Assembly: GCA_013151865.1 (NCBI GenBank)
Contig: JAADHN010000087.1
Coordinates: 1-64,000 of the forward strand
Direction of reading: 5' to 3'
Length of the DNA: 64,000 bases
Origin: Kiritimatiellota bacterium
GTDB lineage: Bacteria; Verrucomicrobiota; Lentisphaeria; Oligosphaerales; JAADHN01
The notes below the pieces were generated by a model that saw only the letters and a program-made list of their open reading frames with translations, made no database searches and was not told the origin of the DNA. Of this stretch, positions 48,497-59,190 are shown piece by piece (position 1 is the first letter of the stretch; each line of letters starts with the position of its first letter). The translations under genes were made by a program, and so were the position numbers.

Positions 48497-51400
48497 TCAA
48501 GGGCGAACAATGCGCCCGGACGGCAGTTCGACCGAGGCAAGGCTGTGCGGAGCAAGGGGAACCTCGAAACGACGCCGTCCAGGCACCGGCACGCCGAACC
48601 GTGCGAGCGTTTCGGAATCAAGGCTCACGACTTTGCGGACGGTCCGATCCGAGCGGTTCAGCAACAACACCCGGCCGGGCATCAAGGCGCTCCACACATC
48701 GTCCCGGAGGTCGTCGGCAAGGGCGGGGCCGGCATACCCCGGCACGACCTTGATGGGAAGGTGCACGATTGCGGACACGAATCGTGCGAAATCCGCCATG
48801 GCTCCCGCCCCACGACACGGGAGCAAAACGGTCCACCCGGCGTCCACCCGACGGCGGCACGCCCCGGCGACCGGCCCTAGACGCACTGTTTTGCGGAGAG
48901 TCGATATGTTCGGTTTCTTCGGCTCCGGCGTGCCTTCTTTCCAAACCTTTACCCAGTTCACGGCAATACCGAGGGTCCGACTGTCGTCGCTCGACCCGAT
49001 GTCGCACGGCCGCCATGGGCGATGCACGAACCCGATCTCGGCCACCGGCTTGCCCCGCCATTCCGGCGGCCCCAGATCGAACCGGACCACACAGGCTCGC
49101 TCATTTGGAACTTCTCCTACGCGCACGCCGTTGACCGTGATCGGACACGGTTCGTTCAGCAGTTTTGGATGCCGCGCGAGCGCCGCGGCAAAATGGTAGC
49201 GTGCCTGCGGGTCCACGGGGAGACGGATCAAAGGGTTCGGTCCGGACCAGCGTTTGGCGACACTATTCGGGGCGCCGCCCCATTCCCAATGTCCGCTTTC
49301 GCGGTTGTTCCAGTCGCCGGCCAGTACGGTTTCGTCCCCGGGTGCGCCGACGTCCACATACCAGGCATCCCGTGAGCGGGTGTCAAAGGCCCAAAGGTCC
49401 CGGTCGGGCGGCAACGCGGATTCGGAGACCAGGAAGGTGGAGCCGGCAACACGCACACCATCCACCGCCTCGATTTCACCTGCGGCGGCGCGAATCAGGA
49501 TGCCGCCGCGTTCGACCCACCGGCGGATGCGTGCAAACACTTCCTTCGGCACGATCCGTCCTGCAGGCCAAAGCAGGACGCGGTATCGTTCGAGAGCCCC
49601 GTCGCACACCAGGCGTTCGTCGACAAGGTCCCAGTCAAAGTAGTCCCGAGCTGCGGCACAGGCGGCCAGGAGCGCGGACGGATTGTTCTCATTCGGCTGA
49701 AGCCAATGGTCCGTGCTCGGGAAAAAGAAAGCGATGTCCGTCAGCGAATGTTCCCCTTCCATGTAACGTCCGAACCGCGAGAACAGGTCGGTCGCATTGA
49801 GCAGATTGGGCGGATAGTCGAAGAACTCGGTCGTCCCGCTGGTGGCGTCTTTAAAGATGCGGTCGACTTCTTCATGCCGCGACACACCGCCCGGCGGCTC
49901 GGTCACCAATGGAACACCGTAAAACTTGGCCGCAGTCGAGAAACGGCGATAAAAGAACATCGGCAGCTTGCCGTGGGTCGAGCGCACGGTATAGCCGTCG
50001 GTCTTCGAACGTTTCACATAAGCCGTGACGTCCGCTCCGTATTCGAGACGTTCGCTACCGAAGCCGATCTTGATTTCGTGCGGGAGCCGCGGAAAATGTC
50101 GCCGGGAGACGCCAACCGCTTTGCCTGCGAAACGCACCATCGAGCCCAGGTACCACTCGGCGAAGTCCAGCCGTCGCCGCCGGGCCTGCACTTTTCGCGG
50201 AAGCCTGTACCCACCGCGGGACGCCCATCCGGGATAATCGATGGCGCCGGCCCCCCGAAACGCCGTGCCCCATGCATCGTTCACCCCCTTCAGGGAGCCG
50301 TACTTCTCCAAGGCGAACCGACGGAAGTCCGCACGGGCGTCCGGGTCGCCGCACCAGAAGCCCGGATGGATATGGTCCGTCGGAACCAGTTTCCGGGTCA
50401 TGCCGATCGGGTAGCCGATTTCGCCGAAGTCCGCAACCATCGAGACGTACACGGCGGAAATCCGGTCGCCGAAGTGGTCCCGCAATTCGGCGTAGAACCG
50501 GTCGAACAGCGCCAACGTCTGCGGACTCCAGACCGACGGCGCCCACGTGGACTTGCCGTGGCGCAGGCAGAGCAACGGAGCCCAGAATTCACTGGCCAAT
50601 GCCCATTTCGGTGCGAAATGGAGCCACGGATAAACGCTATACCCCATGTGGCGCTTGCGGAGTTCGCGGCAGTTTTCGTCGTAGGTCGCCCAATTCCACG
50701 CGCCGCGCTCGGGCTCGAGCGGCAACCAACAAATGTAATCCTCGACGCTCGACACGCCGCCGAATGTTTTCCACGTCTCGAACTCCGGGTGCGACCGCGG
50801 CTCCGGCAGCCGCTGCCCTCGGGCTGCCGCCGTGATGAGACCGACCGAAAGGTTGCCTGTCTTGATGGGAATACGCATGCCCGCAAGTGGAAAGCGTGGC
50901 GGCGGCTGGACCGTCATATCTCCGTATGGCGCCATGTGCATCCCACCCAAGCGGCGCGGGCGTGCGCTGCGGCCGGCGACATCCAAGACGCGCCATTGAC
51001 CGTCTCCCGTAAAACACAACAAACGCCGCCCGCCGTTTTCATCCGCCGCATCGACCCAGGCCAAAACCCCACCCGGTTTTCCCGGCGCGATATCGAGCCG
51101 GAGCCGGTTGACGGCGGCGCGTAACAGGCCGCTGGGAACCAAAAAACGGGCCGCGGCATCCACGCCCGTCGCCGTCCCCAGGGTTCGGCCGTTGAGGAAG
51201 ACCCGGGCACGGCCGTCGCAAAGCACGGAGACCAGCGCTTGGCGAGACTTGGACGTCGCGGGGAACGTGCGTTCGAAAACCCACGCAGCTTGCTCGAGCG
51301 GTCCGGCGATCCAGGCGCGCGGCCCGTCTGCCGGTGGCGGGACCCGGCGCAGAGCGAGCGCGTCGATATAGAGCAGGTAGTCGTTCTCGCTGCGCCGCCG

Positions 51401-51868
51401 CTCGTCGCAGCGGAGAGTGATCTCGACTTCGCCTTTGGGCAGTTGAAAGACGCCCGCCGTCACCCAGCCGAAAATGCCCCCGGGACCATACGGACTCTGG
51501 ACCGGAATGCCGTCCAACCTCCGGGACCGATACCCGGTAATCTGCACGTGATAGGCGCACAAACGCAGCGAGTCCGGACGTGTTGTGGCCAGCCGCACCT
51601 CCCACCAACCGGGTTCCGGGAGAACAGGACGATACGTGGCATGGTAGCCTCCCGGAGGGCGCCGTGTCTGAGTCTGCAATTGCAAAATGGCGCTTTCGTA
51701 ACAGCTCTTGAACGCCGGGTCCCGGCCGATGGTGTTGAAGTTGTGGTCCGTACAGGTTTCGCCCTCGATCCAGATGTCGTGCGGCGGCTTCGGCGGCGCG
51801 CCCTGAAGAAACGAATAACTCAGCAGCAGACTTCCGAAAACAAGCTTTGCGGAAACTGTGGGACCCAT
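48497..51868 (-). CDS. Secreted GH42-like multidomain glycosidase
   Basis: An exported protein of 1123 residues. A signal peptide (about 1-23) is followed by a beta-sandwich starting IWIEGETCTDHNF and a second sandwich that contains the FLNGRTLG turn. From about 340 comes a TIM barrel of GH42/GH14-like type: SSVEDYICWLPLEPERGAWNW, a candidate acid/base Glu in ADFGEIGYP, and a candidate nucleophile Glu in PLVTEPPGG. Then a Rossmann-like trimerisation domain with VLLWPAGRIVPKEVF and GGILIRAAAG, and a C-terminal beta domain. The exact specificity is unknown; beta-galactosidase or a relative is likely. The start at 51868 has GGGAG eight bases upstream. Confidence 0.85.
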   Translation of the reverse strand: MGPTVSAKLVFGSLLLSYSFLQGAPPKPPHDIWIEGETCTDHNFNTIGRDPAFKSCYESAILQLQTQTRRPPGGYHATYRPVLPEPGWWEVRLATTRPDSLRLCAYHVQITGYRSRRLDGIPVQSPYGPGGIFGWVTAGVFQLPKGEVEITLRCDERRRSENDYLLYIDALALRRVPPPADGPRAWIAGPLEQAAWVFERTFPATSKSRQALVSVLCDGRARVFLNGRTLGTATGVDAAARFLVPSGLLRAAVNRLRLDIAPGKPGGVLAWVDAADENGGRRLLCFTGDGQWRVLDVAGRSARPRRLGGMHMAPYGDMTVQPPPRFPLAGMRIPIKTGNLSVGLITAAARGQRLPEPRSHPEFETWKTFGGVSSVEDYICWLPLEPERGAWNWATYDENCRELRKRHMGYSVYPWLHFAPKWALASEFWAPLLCLRHGKSTWAPSVWSPQTLALFDRFYAELRDHFGDRISAVYVSMVADFGEIGYPIGMTRKLVPTDHIHPGFWCGDPDARADFRRFALEKYGSLKGVNDAWGTAFRGAGAIDYPGWASRGGYRLPRKVQARRRRLDFAEWYLGSMVRFAGKAVGVSRRHFPRLPHEIKIGFGSERLEYGADVTAYVKRSKTDGYTVRSTHGKLPMFFYRRFSTAAKFYGVPLVTEPPGGVSRHEEVDRIFKDATSGTTEFFDYPPNLLNATDLFSRFGRYMEGEHSLTDIAFFFPSTDHWLQPNENNPSALLAACAAARDYFDWDLVDERLVCDGALERYRVLLWPAGRIVPKEVFARIRRWVERGGILIRAAAGEIEAVDGVRVAGSTFLVSESALPPDRDLWAFDTRSRDAWYVDVGAPGDETVLAGDWNNRESGHWEWGGAPNSVAKRWSGPNPLIRLPVDPQARYHFAAALARHPKLLNEPCPITVNGVRVGEVPNERACVVRFDLGPPEWRGKPVAEIGFVHRPWRPCDIGSSDDSRTLGIAVNWVKVWKEGTPEPKKPNISTLRKTVRLGPVAGACRRRVDAGWTVLLPCRGAGAMADFARFVSAIVHLPIKVVPGYAGPALADDLRDDVWSALMPGRVLLLNRSDRTVRKVVSLDSETLARFGVPVPGRRRFEVPLAPHSLASVELPSGRIVRP

Positions 51869-52396
51869 GGAAAAAACTCCCGAACTCAGCGGTGGCCCGG
51901 CACAGGCCGCCGACCGGAAACATATCGACTCAAAGCCGAGCCGCACGACGCCCGGGGGGGCCGGATCGGAATCAAATGCCTCGCACGCCGACGGCCTGTG
52001 GCTGTGTCGGTTCTCGGAATCCGCTTTGAAATCAGATCCACGCCTCGCACCGGGGTCGACAGGGGCGGGTCGCAGTCGCCGGTGTGGACGGTACGGTCAC
52101 TCTTGCAGCTGGTCCCGAGCGGTCAGGGGTATTCTGCCCCGCGATCGGACGGAGCTTTACAACAAGTCGCCGAAGCGGACCGCTCGCCCCCGGTTCCCTA
52201 CCCGAGACCCAAGATCAATGGTCCATGTCCGGGCACGACGTGCAGCCCGTGCGTGTCCAGGATCGGGCTCCACCTGGGCATCCCCAAGTTTGTGTGGGTG
52301 AGTGCCGGCGGACGCCGTCTCGTCGAGTGGTTTTCGAGGACGAGCACGGCGTGTGCCGGTTGGCGGGGAAGCACCGGGAACCGGGCACGGGCGGGC
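51869..52396. other. Intergenic region, nothing recognised
   Basis: A 528-base gap between two minus-strand genes. I found no gene, terminator or clear promoter. A run of GGGGGG and several short GC palindromes (for example near 52231-52255, GGGCACGACGTGC with GCCCGTGC) are present. Confidence 0.45.
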
Positions 52397-55300
52397 TCAG
52401 AAGCGGTACGCCGCAATGCGGTCGGGACCGCCGACAATGATGCGATCGCCGCAGGGAACGGCGCGAGCGGGAGTCATCCCCAGGTCGCGTCGGGAGCGCT
52501 CGACTCCGTCGAAACCGAGTACCACCGCCCCGCCGCCGCGGTCCAGGGCCAGGATCCGATTGTCCGGGAGAACCAGGCATTCGACCACGTCGTCGCCGAC
52601 CCGGCATCGCCACACCGATTTGCCTTTGGCATCGAGTGCATACACGTACCCGGTTTGGGACGCCACCAGCACTTCGGGCCTTCCGTCTCCGTTCACGTCC
52701 GCAGTCCGCAGGCGGTTGACGCCGTACCCGAAGTTGTCGAAGCGCCAGAGTTTCTCGACCGGGCCGAGTCGGCCCTTGGGCGTCCGGGGAAGGCGCCAGC
52801 AGACCAGGTCACCGGTGGAGGAGCCTGCGGCCAACTCATACCGCCCGTCCCCATCGATGTCCGCGACCGCAGCCTGCATGTCGCCGATGGAGGTGTAGAG
52901 TCCGGCCAGTCGTTTGCCGTCTGCGGCGAAGATCGAGACGCGGCCATAATGGTCCGTGGCCACCAGTTCCTGCTTGCCGTCGCCGTCCAGGTCGATCGGC
53001 ATGAAGTCGATGCTGCCGTGCAACACGGCGCGCCGGGTGAGAGCCAGGGCTTTCCACGCCGGCGTGTATATGCGGAGTTCCATGGTCTGCGTGCCCAAGA
53101 TGATTTCCGGTTTGCCGTCGCGATTCAGGTCCGCCACGATGCCGCTGGTGCAGGCCCAAGGGCGATCGCCGTAGTTCTGGTTCCAGGCCGGCCCGCGAAT
53201 CTGATGTTTCGAGAGCATTTTGCCGTTCGCATCGAGAACATAAGCATACGTATCGCCGCCTGCGACCAATACCTCGAGGCCCTTGTTCGGAGCCAGGTCG
53301 CCCGCGGCCACGTCCGCACATGCGCCCGCCAGAGAGAAACGCCACAGTTCGTTGCCGTTGTCGGGATCCAGGGCGCGCGCGGCGTTCCCCGCGGCGACCA
53401 GGATTTCGCCATGACCGTCGCCGTTCAGGTCCGCGACTTGGAGCCTCGCCACGCCGCCGTTGCGGACTTCGCAACTCCACAATGGCGGCGTCGGGCGGGT
53501 GCCGGCGACTTGCTTCCGGTCCGGCGCCGGCTGGGTGCGGAGGGTATTCTGCCAAGCGCGCACTGCTTGCTCGGACACGCCGTTCACAGACGCCGCTTTT
53601 GCCCCGACGACCTTTCCAGAAGCAACCTCCAGTTCTCCGGAACACCGGGCCGGGGCGGTGATGCGACATTCTCCAAAACGAATGTTGCGGGCGTTGCACC
53701 ATGCAATAGTGCTTGGGCTGACCCAGAGCATGTCCGCATCCGTGTCGAGTCCGGCCAAACGTGCATCGCCCACGGCGAGCACGGCGGGGTCCGTCCCGGT
53801 AATCAGGACCGCACCGGGAGCCAGGCGCCGGATACCGTAACCGGCCGCACTCCGGGCGCGATCCGTATACAGAAGATTCGCGAATTCCGCACATTGTCCG
53901 GCTTTCAGAGGGCCGCTGCGACGCTGGAAGAGTTTCACCACGGGCACGACGATTCCCTTGGGATGGGACGCCGCGGTGCGTGCCGTAACCGGGTCGTCCC
54001 ACTTGATGAAGAACCGGTCCGCGGGTAGGCGCGCGACGTCCGCGGCGCCGGGTGGGGGCGCGGTTTCCGCTTCGACGGCGCAAAGCTGCCGACCGGTGGC
54101 GTCGAAAAACACCAAGCGATCAAGATGTATCGGCGGTCGTTCGCGGAGCCATACGGTCACCACCTGTCGTCCGGAATGCCTGGACACGATGGGGGTCTTG
54201 GGGGGACCGGTATAGTTCGGGTTCTCCCGGGAGGGACCGTAGCGGTCCAGAGGCAAACCGCAGGCGGCTGCCGGTGCGCCGCCGATGGAGACGTACACCG
54301 AATCGGAGCTGGTGGTATCGCCGAAGCCGTACACCGCGACCCGGAGGTTGCCGGACGGCAGGTCGGCCACAAACGAGAGTTCGGCGTCGGCGGTGCTCAG
54401 AACCACGGCCTTGGCGCCGGAAGCGGTCTCGTCCTCGACAGGACTGATGCCCCGGTTGCGTCCACCTGCTTCCGCACGTCGCACGGTAAACACCCCCCCA
54501 CGCGCCGTGCGAGCGAGTCGTTCGTCCCCTCGGCGCTCGACCTTCCAACTCAGATCCAGATCGTACTCCGCAGGTTTGCGGGCGGTGGCCCGGTCCATGA
54601 CCACCAGGCAGTCGCCTTTGAGCCAGAACAGATTACGACGCCAGTTGATCCCGAGCCAGTCCCGGACTTCCGTAGCGACGAAAGCCACACGGCCCCCGGG
54701 GTCCGCGCGACAGACCAAGCCGGCGCACGGGGGTTCGAGTTGATTCGCGCGTCCGTTTCGGACGACCGAAAGCATGTTGTGTTCGGTGGTGTTTCGCGTC
54801 AGGTAGTCGTGATCGAGCAGCCAGCGTCGTCCGCGGTCCACGAATTCGATGATCGCATTTCCGTCGAAATGCAGGTGTTTGCCCCGACTGAAGCCGTCGA
54901 GCAGTATGTATTGGCCATTGGCGTCCCAATCGGCACGCAGCGAAATCTTGTCGAAGGCCATTCCTTCGGGAACGTTCGGCGGAACGAACTCTTCCGCGTA
55001 GAACCCGGAACGTGCGGTATACCGATACAATCGGGGATCCATGGGGAAGACCGTGAGGCCGAGAAATCGCTTGGGCGCCAGGGGCGCCACGTCGGAATGA
55101 AAGGGCGTCTGCCATTTTTTTCCTTGAGTGTGCTGCAATACCCAGAGATAACCGGGATCGCGCGTGAACCAGAACGCCCGCGGCAACACGCTTTTCAACA
55201 GGTACGGCCGGCGGGCCAGGCCGGAATCGCCGAACCCGGAAGAGAGGCCGTTGTTGTCGCAGAAGCCGATCACATAATCGGCGAATTTTGCCACGATCCC

Positions 55301-56878
55301 GGTCTTGCGGAGCAGATCAACGCGCCATTCGGCGAGGCAGTAGTCGATGGTGTGGTTCATGGTCAGGGTCATGTAGCTGTCGGCGTCTTCTTGGGGTTTC
55401 CAGGACCGGGCCTGAGCGAGGAAACAGGCTTTGGCTTTGGCGAGGTATTCGTCGGTCTCGGTGAGATGGTAATAGTCGCGGAAGTATCGCGCGGCGAAAT
55501 AGAGCCCCAGGAGCGGGAAGGTCGTATGGTTCCATGTGACCAGATCGCCTTTACCGAGTGTGCCGTAGCCGGAGACGTGCCGAGGGAGCAGGCGCATGAA
55601 CCGGAGGAATGCACCGGTGAAGGCCAAACGCTGGGCATCGGTCATCAGAGGGCATTCGTCGAAGGCGTCCCAAGCGGCCATGATCTTGCCGGAACTGGTT
55701 TCCTCCGGCCAGTCGTAAAACCAGTCCGGCCTGGCTTCCTGTTCTTCGACGATTCGTTCGAGGGTGGCGATGGCGTCTCGGGCGTATTCGGCATTGCCGG
55801 TGCGCTGGTAGAGCGCGGACGATTTCAGGAATACCTTGAAGTTGGGCGCGTTGTCGCGGGCCGGGGGCCGCCGGGTCGCCTCGGAGAGCGGCTCCGCGGT
55901 GGAGACCTGAATCCGATAATCCATGCCCACTTTTCCGGCGCGCCGGGTGAGCGCCCGCTCAAACGCATCGGCGGCCTTGCCCGCATCGGCGGGTCGACTG
56001 CAGCCGACCACGATCACGTCGCCTTTCCCATGCCACGGGTAGGGGTCGTACACCGTGCGCAACGACCATCCGTCCGGACCGGGCAGGAGGGCGTCCTCGA
56101 AGGCATAACCGTTCCAGTACAGCCGGGCAATGAGTTCGTTGTCGTTGACATTGCCCAGGGCAATGACGTTCGCCCGGCCCGGCGTGGCTCGTGTCGGGTC
56201 CGTGGTGGCGAAGACCTGCTCCGCACCCATTTTTCTCAGCGCGGCCACAATGCGTTCGGCGGCCCGGCGGGATCCGGGGCCGGCAGGGTGCAGTACGGCG
56301 ACGGGACGGGCGACGCCGCTGAGGTCGATCCAGCGGTCGATCGCCCGCACCTTGGAAACCCGCCGGACGGGCCATCCCGCCCGGAGGGCATCGTCCGCGT
56401 CGTCGGGCAGGATCTTGCCGAACACCTCGATTTCTCCGAGGCACGGGTGCGCGCGCTGCCCTTTCGATACGCCGTCGACAGATTCGAGACGCAACCCGCG
56501 GACGCTCGTTTCCGACCAGTGTGCCTCGGTCCAATTATACGTCGGACGGCAGCGCCCTGCGGCAAGAGGTCTCTCGAACCGTCCGTCTCCGTCGACATCG
56601 GCAAGCACCCGGTACATCGTGCTGTAGTAGACGTTGCTGTTCTGATAAAAGCGTAGGCCGGAAACCGGACGTGCACGAAAAAACCGGATTATCACGGCGC
56701 CGTTCCCGGTGGATCCGACCGGAAACACCAATCCTCGGCGGATCGAACCGTCCGCCAGTTTGCGGACTTCGCGGTCCGGTGTTTTCGGTTCCGTGGTTAT
56801 ACGCGCCGTGTCCGTAACGACTGCGGCGTGCGCCGCACAGGCCCAAATCATCCAGCTTCCCGGAATACATCGGTTCAT
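52397..56878 (-). CDS. Secreted heparinase-like toroid protein with FG-GAP repeats
   Basis: A 1493-residue exported protein. The signal peptide spans about residues 1-19. A discoidin-like beta domain (to about 155) and an alpha/beta stretch with phosphate-loop-free Rossmann features (PVAVLHPAGPGSRRAAERI) come next. A helical toroid follows, with YMTLTMNHTIDYCLAEWR and NHTTFPLLGLYFAAR. Next is a heparinase II/III-like beta domain (FDGNAIIEFVDRGRRWLLDHDYL, RNTTEHNMLSV). The last 380 residues form a propeller with five D-x-[ND]-x-D-G FG-GAP calcium loops (such as DLNGDGHGEI and DVNGDGRPEV). A polysaccharide lyase or hydrolase is plausible, but no catalytic residue is certain. The start at 56878 has GAGAG upstream. 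Confidence 0.75.
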   Translation of the reverse strand: MNRCIPGSWMIWACAAHAAVVTDTARITTEPKTPDREVRKLADGSIRRGLVFPVGSTGNGAVIIRFFRARPVSGLRFYQNSNVYYSTMYRVLADVDGDGRFERPLAAGRCRPTYNWTEAHWSETSVRGLRLESVDGVSKGQRAHPCLGEIEVFGKILPDDADDALRAGWPVRRVSKVRAIDRWIDLSGVARPVAVLHPAGPGSRRAAERIVAALRKMGAEQVFATTDPTRATPGRANVIALGNVNDNELIARLYWNGYAFEDALLPGPDGWSLRTVYDPYPWHGKGDVIVVGCSRPADAGKAADAFERALTRRAGKVGMDYRIQVSTAEPLSEATRRPPARDNAPNFKVFLKSSALYQRTGNAEYARDAIATLERIVEEQEARPDWFYDWPEETSSGKIMAAWDAFDECPLMTDAQRLAFTGAFLRFMRLLPRHVSGYGTLGKGDLVTWNHTTFPLLGLYFAARYFRDYYHLTETDEYLAKAKACFLAQARSWKPQEDADSYMTLTMNHTIDYCLAEWRVDLLRKTGIVAKFADYVIGFCDNNGLSSGFGDSGLARRPYLLKSVLPRAFWFTRDPGYLWVLQHTQGKKWQTPFHSDVAPLAPKRFLGLTVFPMDPRLYRYTARSGFYAEEFVPPNVPEGMAFDKISLRADWDANGQYILLDGFSRGKHLHFDGNAIIEFVDRGRRWLLDHDYLTRNTTEHNMLSVVRNGRANQLEPPCAGLVCRADPGGRVAFVATEVRDWLGINWRRNLFWLKGDCLVVMDRATARKPAEYDLDLSWKVERRGDERLARTARGGVFTVRRAEAGGRNRGISPVEDETASGAKAVVLSTADAELSFVADLPSGNLRVAVYGFGDTTSSDSVYVSIGGAPAAACGLPLDRYGPSRENPNYTGPPKTPIVSRHSGRQVVTVWLRERPPIHLDRLVFFDATGRQLCAVEAETAPPPGAADVARLPADRFFIKWDDPVTARTAASHPKGIVVPVVKLFQRRSGPLKAGQCAEFANLLYTDRARSAAGYGIRRLAPGAVLITGTDPAVLAVGDARLAGLDTDADMLWVSPSTIAWCNARNIRFGECRITAPARCSGELEVASGKVVGAKAASVNGVSEQAVRAWQNTLRTQPAPDRKQVAGTRPTPPLWSCEVRNGGVARLQVADLNGDGHGEILVAAGNAARALDPDNGNELWRFSLAGACADVAAGDLAPNKGLEVLVAGGDTYAYVLDANGKMLSKHQIRGPAWNQNYGDRPWACTSGIVADLNRDGKPEIILGTQTMELRIYTPAWKALALTRRAVLHGSIDFMPIDLDGDGKQELVATDHYGRVSIFAADGKRLAGLYTSIGDMQAAVADIDGDGRYELAAGSSTGDLVCWRLPRTPKGRLGPVEKLWRFDNFGYGVNRLRTADVNGDGRPEVLVASQTGYVYALDAKGKSVWRCRVGDDVVECLVLPDNRILALDRGGGAVVLGFDGVERSRRDLGMTPARAVPCGDRIIVGGPDRIAAYRF

Positions 56879-57061
56879 GGCGTCTCTCGCAGTTGAGTGC
56901 ATGCAGGTCGCGTTCCGTTCCGTATCGAGTCCCGTCCGTCACGAGACCGTTCGCACCATGCCGGGCCGTTTGCCGGACCGAGCCAGCCGGTAACATGCCA
57001 CGCAAACCGCGAAAAAGCGCCGCGGACCGTTCAGTCTCCGAGCACTCGGGCCGGAAACGGA

Positions 57062-57107
57062 GAGCGCCCCGCAGAGAGACCGCTTTGGTCTCTCACGCAG
57101 GGCGCTC
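57062..57107 (-). terminator. Two-tier hairpin after htrA
   Basis: The outer stem GAGCGCCC/GGGCGCTC and inner stem GAGAGACC/GGTCTCTC are each eight bases and perfect, 52 bases beyond the htrA stop. There is no long U-tract. Confidence 0.6.
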
Positions 57108-57158
57108 GATACCGATTGCCAACGGAAGCCCCGTTCTCGACGGGCCCCCGGGCGGAGT

Positions 57159-58619
57159 TCACTTGCCGATGTCGCCGAGCGGCACCGCGACGAAGTACTT
57201 GTCGCCGCGCCGATTGATGTAGAACACCGCCGTATCGCTCTTGGCGGCGCTGATCGCCGCGACCACGTCTTCGGCGGTTTTCACCGCGTGTCGGTTAACT
57301 TCGAGAATGATGTCGCCGCGTCGGATTTGGGCCACATCGGCGGGACTGCCTTGGACCACGCCGGCCACCACCACGCCTTCATCCGACTCATCCAGGGCCA
57401 AGCCCAACTGGTTGAGGAGATCGTCTCGGGACCGAATCGAGGTGCCGCCGCCTTTGCCGCTCTTTTCCCGCGCCGTCACTTGTTTGACCATCCGCTTTCC
57501 GCGCCGGTCGATCAGGAGCTTGATCTTGTCCCCGGGATTGTACGCGAGCACGGCGAACTGCACATCGTGCGGGGTCCGCACCGGACGTTTTCCCACCTGC
57601 AGGATCACGTCCCCGGGCTCGATCCCGGCTTTGTCGGCCGGGTCGCCCTTCATGACTTCGCTGACCAATACTCCCTTCTTGACGCCGAACTGTTTCTCGA
57701 GTTCCGGGGTGAGTGTCTGCATGGCGATCCCGAGCCATGGTCGGACGACGCGCCCTTTCTTGATGAGGTCGTCCGCCACTTGCCGGGCCAGGTTGCTCGA
57801 TATCGCAAACCCGAGCCCGATGCTGCCGCGGGAGCCGCCGCCGGTCACGATGAAATCGTTGATCCCGATGATCTCGCCCCGGATACTGAGCAGCGGCCCA
57901 CCGCTGTTGCCGGGGTTGATCGAAGCGTCTGTCTGGATGTAGTTCTCGTAGGTATTCATGGAGAGATCGTACCGGCCTTTCTGGCTCACGACCCCGACGG
58001 AAACCGAGTAATCCAGGTTGAAGGGAGCGCCCACGGCAATGGCCCAGTCGCCGACCCGGACCTTCTCCGAGTCCGCCAGCGGCAATACGGGCAAGTCTTT
58101 GACTTTGCCGTTCCCGATCCGTAGGATGGCAAGGTCCGTTTCCTCGTCTCTGCCCACGACCACCACGGCTTTCTTGTCCCGTGCACTGTCGAATACTTGT
58201 CCGTCGTGAAGCCTCACCTCGAGCGCGTCGGCATCCTTGATCACGTGGAAATTGGTCAGGACGTACCCGCGAGGATCGATGATGACCCCCGAGCCTTTGC
58301 CCACCGGTTGCGGGACTTGGGGCGCACGGCGGTGAAATCGTTCCCCGGGGCGGCCGCGCCCGGGAGGGACGGGCCGATTAAAAGGGCCCGGGAAGAAAAA
58401 CCGAAATTCCGGGGGGAGCTGGGGATACATGGGCATCTGCTGGGCGACCTGCTTGTTGGTAATCACCACTACCGCCGGAAAAGCTTTCTGTGCAACGTTT
58501 GCAAACGCGTTTTGCAGAACTTCGGCATCGTTTTGGGGGGCGGCAATCGCAACCGGGCCCCCTACCGCAAGTCCTCCCGCTATCGCCAATACCGCTGTCA
58601 ACCATCGGCTCGTTCTCAT
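57159..58619 (-). CDS. DegP/HtrA-family periplasmic serine protease
   Basis: Degrades or refolds damaged envelope proteins. The 486-residue protein has a signal peptide (about 1-27) and a proline/phenylalanine-rich loop at 62-105 in place of the usual LA loop. The trypsin-like domain has His125 in TNFHVIKDA, Asp162 in ETDLAIL and Ser239 in NPGNSGGPL. Two PDZ domains follow at about 290-380 and 395-480 (RPWLGIAMQ, GVVVAGVVQGSPA). This is the DegP/DegQ layout. AAGGAG is placed ideally before the ATG at 58619. It stands alone between two terminators or divergent genes. Confidence 0.95.
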   Translation of the reverse strand: MRTSRWLTAVLAIAGGLAVGGPVAIAAPQNDAEVLQNAFANVAQKAFPAVVVITNKQVAQQMPMYPQLPPEFRFFFPGPFNRPVPPGRGRPGERFHRRAPQVPQPVGKGSGVIIDPRGYVLTNFHVIKDADALEVRLHDGQVFDSARDKKAVVVVGRDEETDLAILRIGNGKVKDLPVLPLADSEKVRVGDWAIAVGAPFNLDYSVSVGVVSQKGRYDLSMNTYENYIQTDASINPGNSGGPLLSIRGEIIGINDFIVTGGGSRGSIGLGFAISSNLARQVADDLIKKGRVVRPWLGIAMQTLTPELEKQFGVKKGVLVSEVMKGDPADKAGIEPGDVILQVGKRPVRTPHDVQFAVLAYNPGDKIKLLIDRRGKRMVKQVTAREKSGKGGGTSIRSRDDLLNQLGLALDESDEGVVVAGVVQGSPADVAQIRRGDIILEVNRHAVKTAEDVVAAISAAKSDTAVFYINRRGDKYFVAVPLGDIGK

Positions 58620-59190
58620 GATCGCTTTCTCCTTGTTTTGTTGTCGATTCCGTCTTCTTGACTCGCGCGGATCACGCCCTCCGCGCCCGGTTACGGTCCG
58701 CCGGGGACGCATGGCCCCGTCCGAGGCGTTTTTCACATTCGGGCCCGAGTTCTCGGTTCCGTCTCGAATGGAGCAGGCCCGGGGGCGGTGCGCGTCCGCC
58801 CCATGTTTCACTCGGATTTCACTCGGAAGTCGGCTGCAAAGCGGTCCTCTCGAACCCTGCCGGCAACGGTCGAGAAACCGCACAATTAGAACCGCATCGA
58901 GTCGCTGAGGTTGCATTGCGAAGTCCGCAAAACGGCATTATGGTGTCTTACAGGGACAAAATACGACAGAAATGAGCCCATCCGTCGGCCGGGCAATTCG
59001 GGGCTAGTGGCCGGCGGATGTCCGGGAAGGTCTTGCGAGTTTTTGCCTGGGAGAGGCCGAGCAGCCCTGCATCTTGCCCCGGCTTGCGTTCCGCCATGTT
59101 GTGACGGGCTGACGGCGGCCCGGCCGCGGCTTTTTTCGACTTCCGCCGGGATCGAAGACGACATTACCGACACGAAGGGGGTGACACACC
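58620..59190. other. Divergent intergenic region
   Basis: 571 bases between the divergent htrA and HEAT-repeat genes. On the plus strand TTGCGA (58916-58921), 17 bases and TATGGT (58939-58944) form a possible promoter for the HEAT-repeat gene with a leader of about 240 bases. No RNA gene was recognised. Confidence 0.45.
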
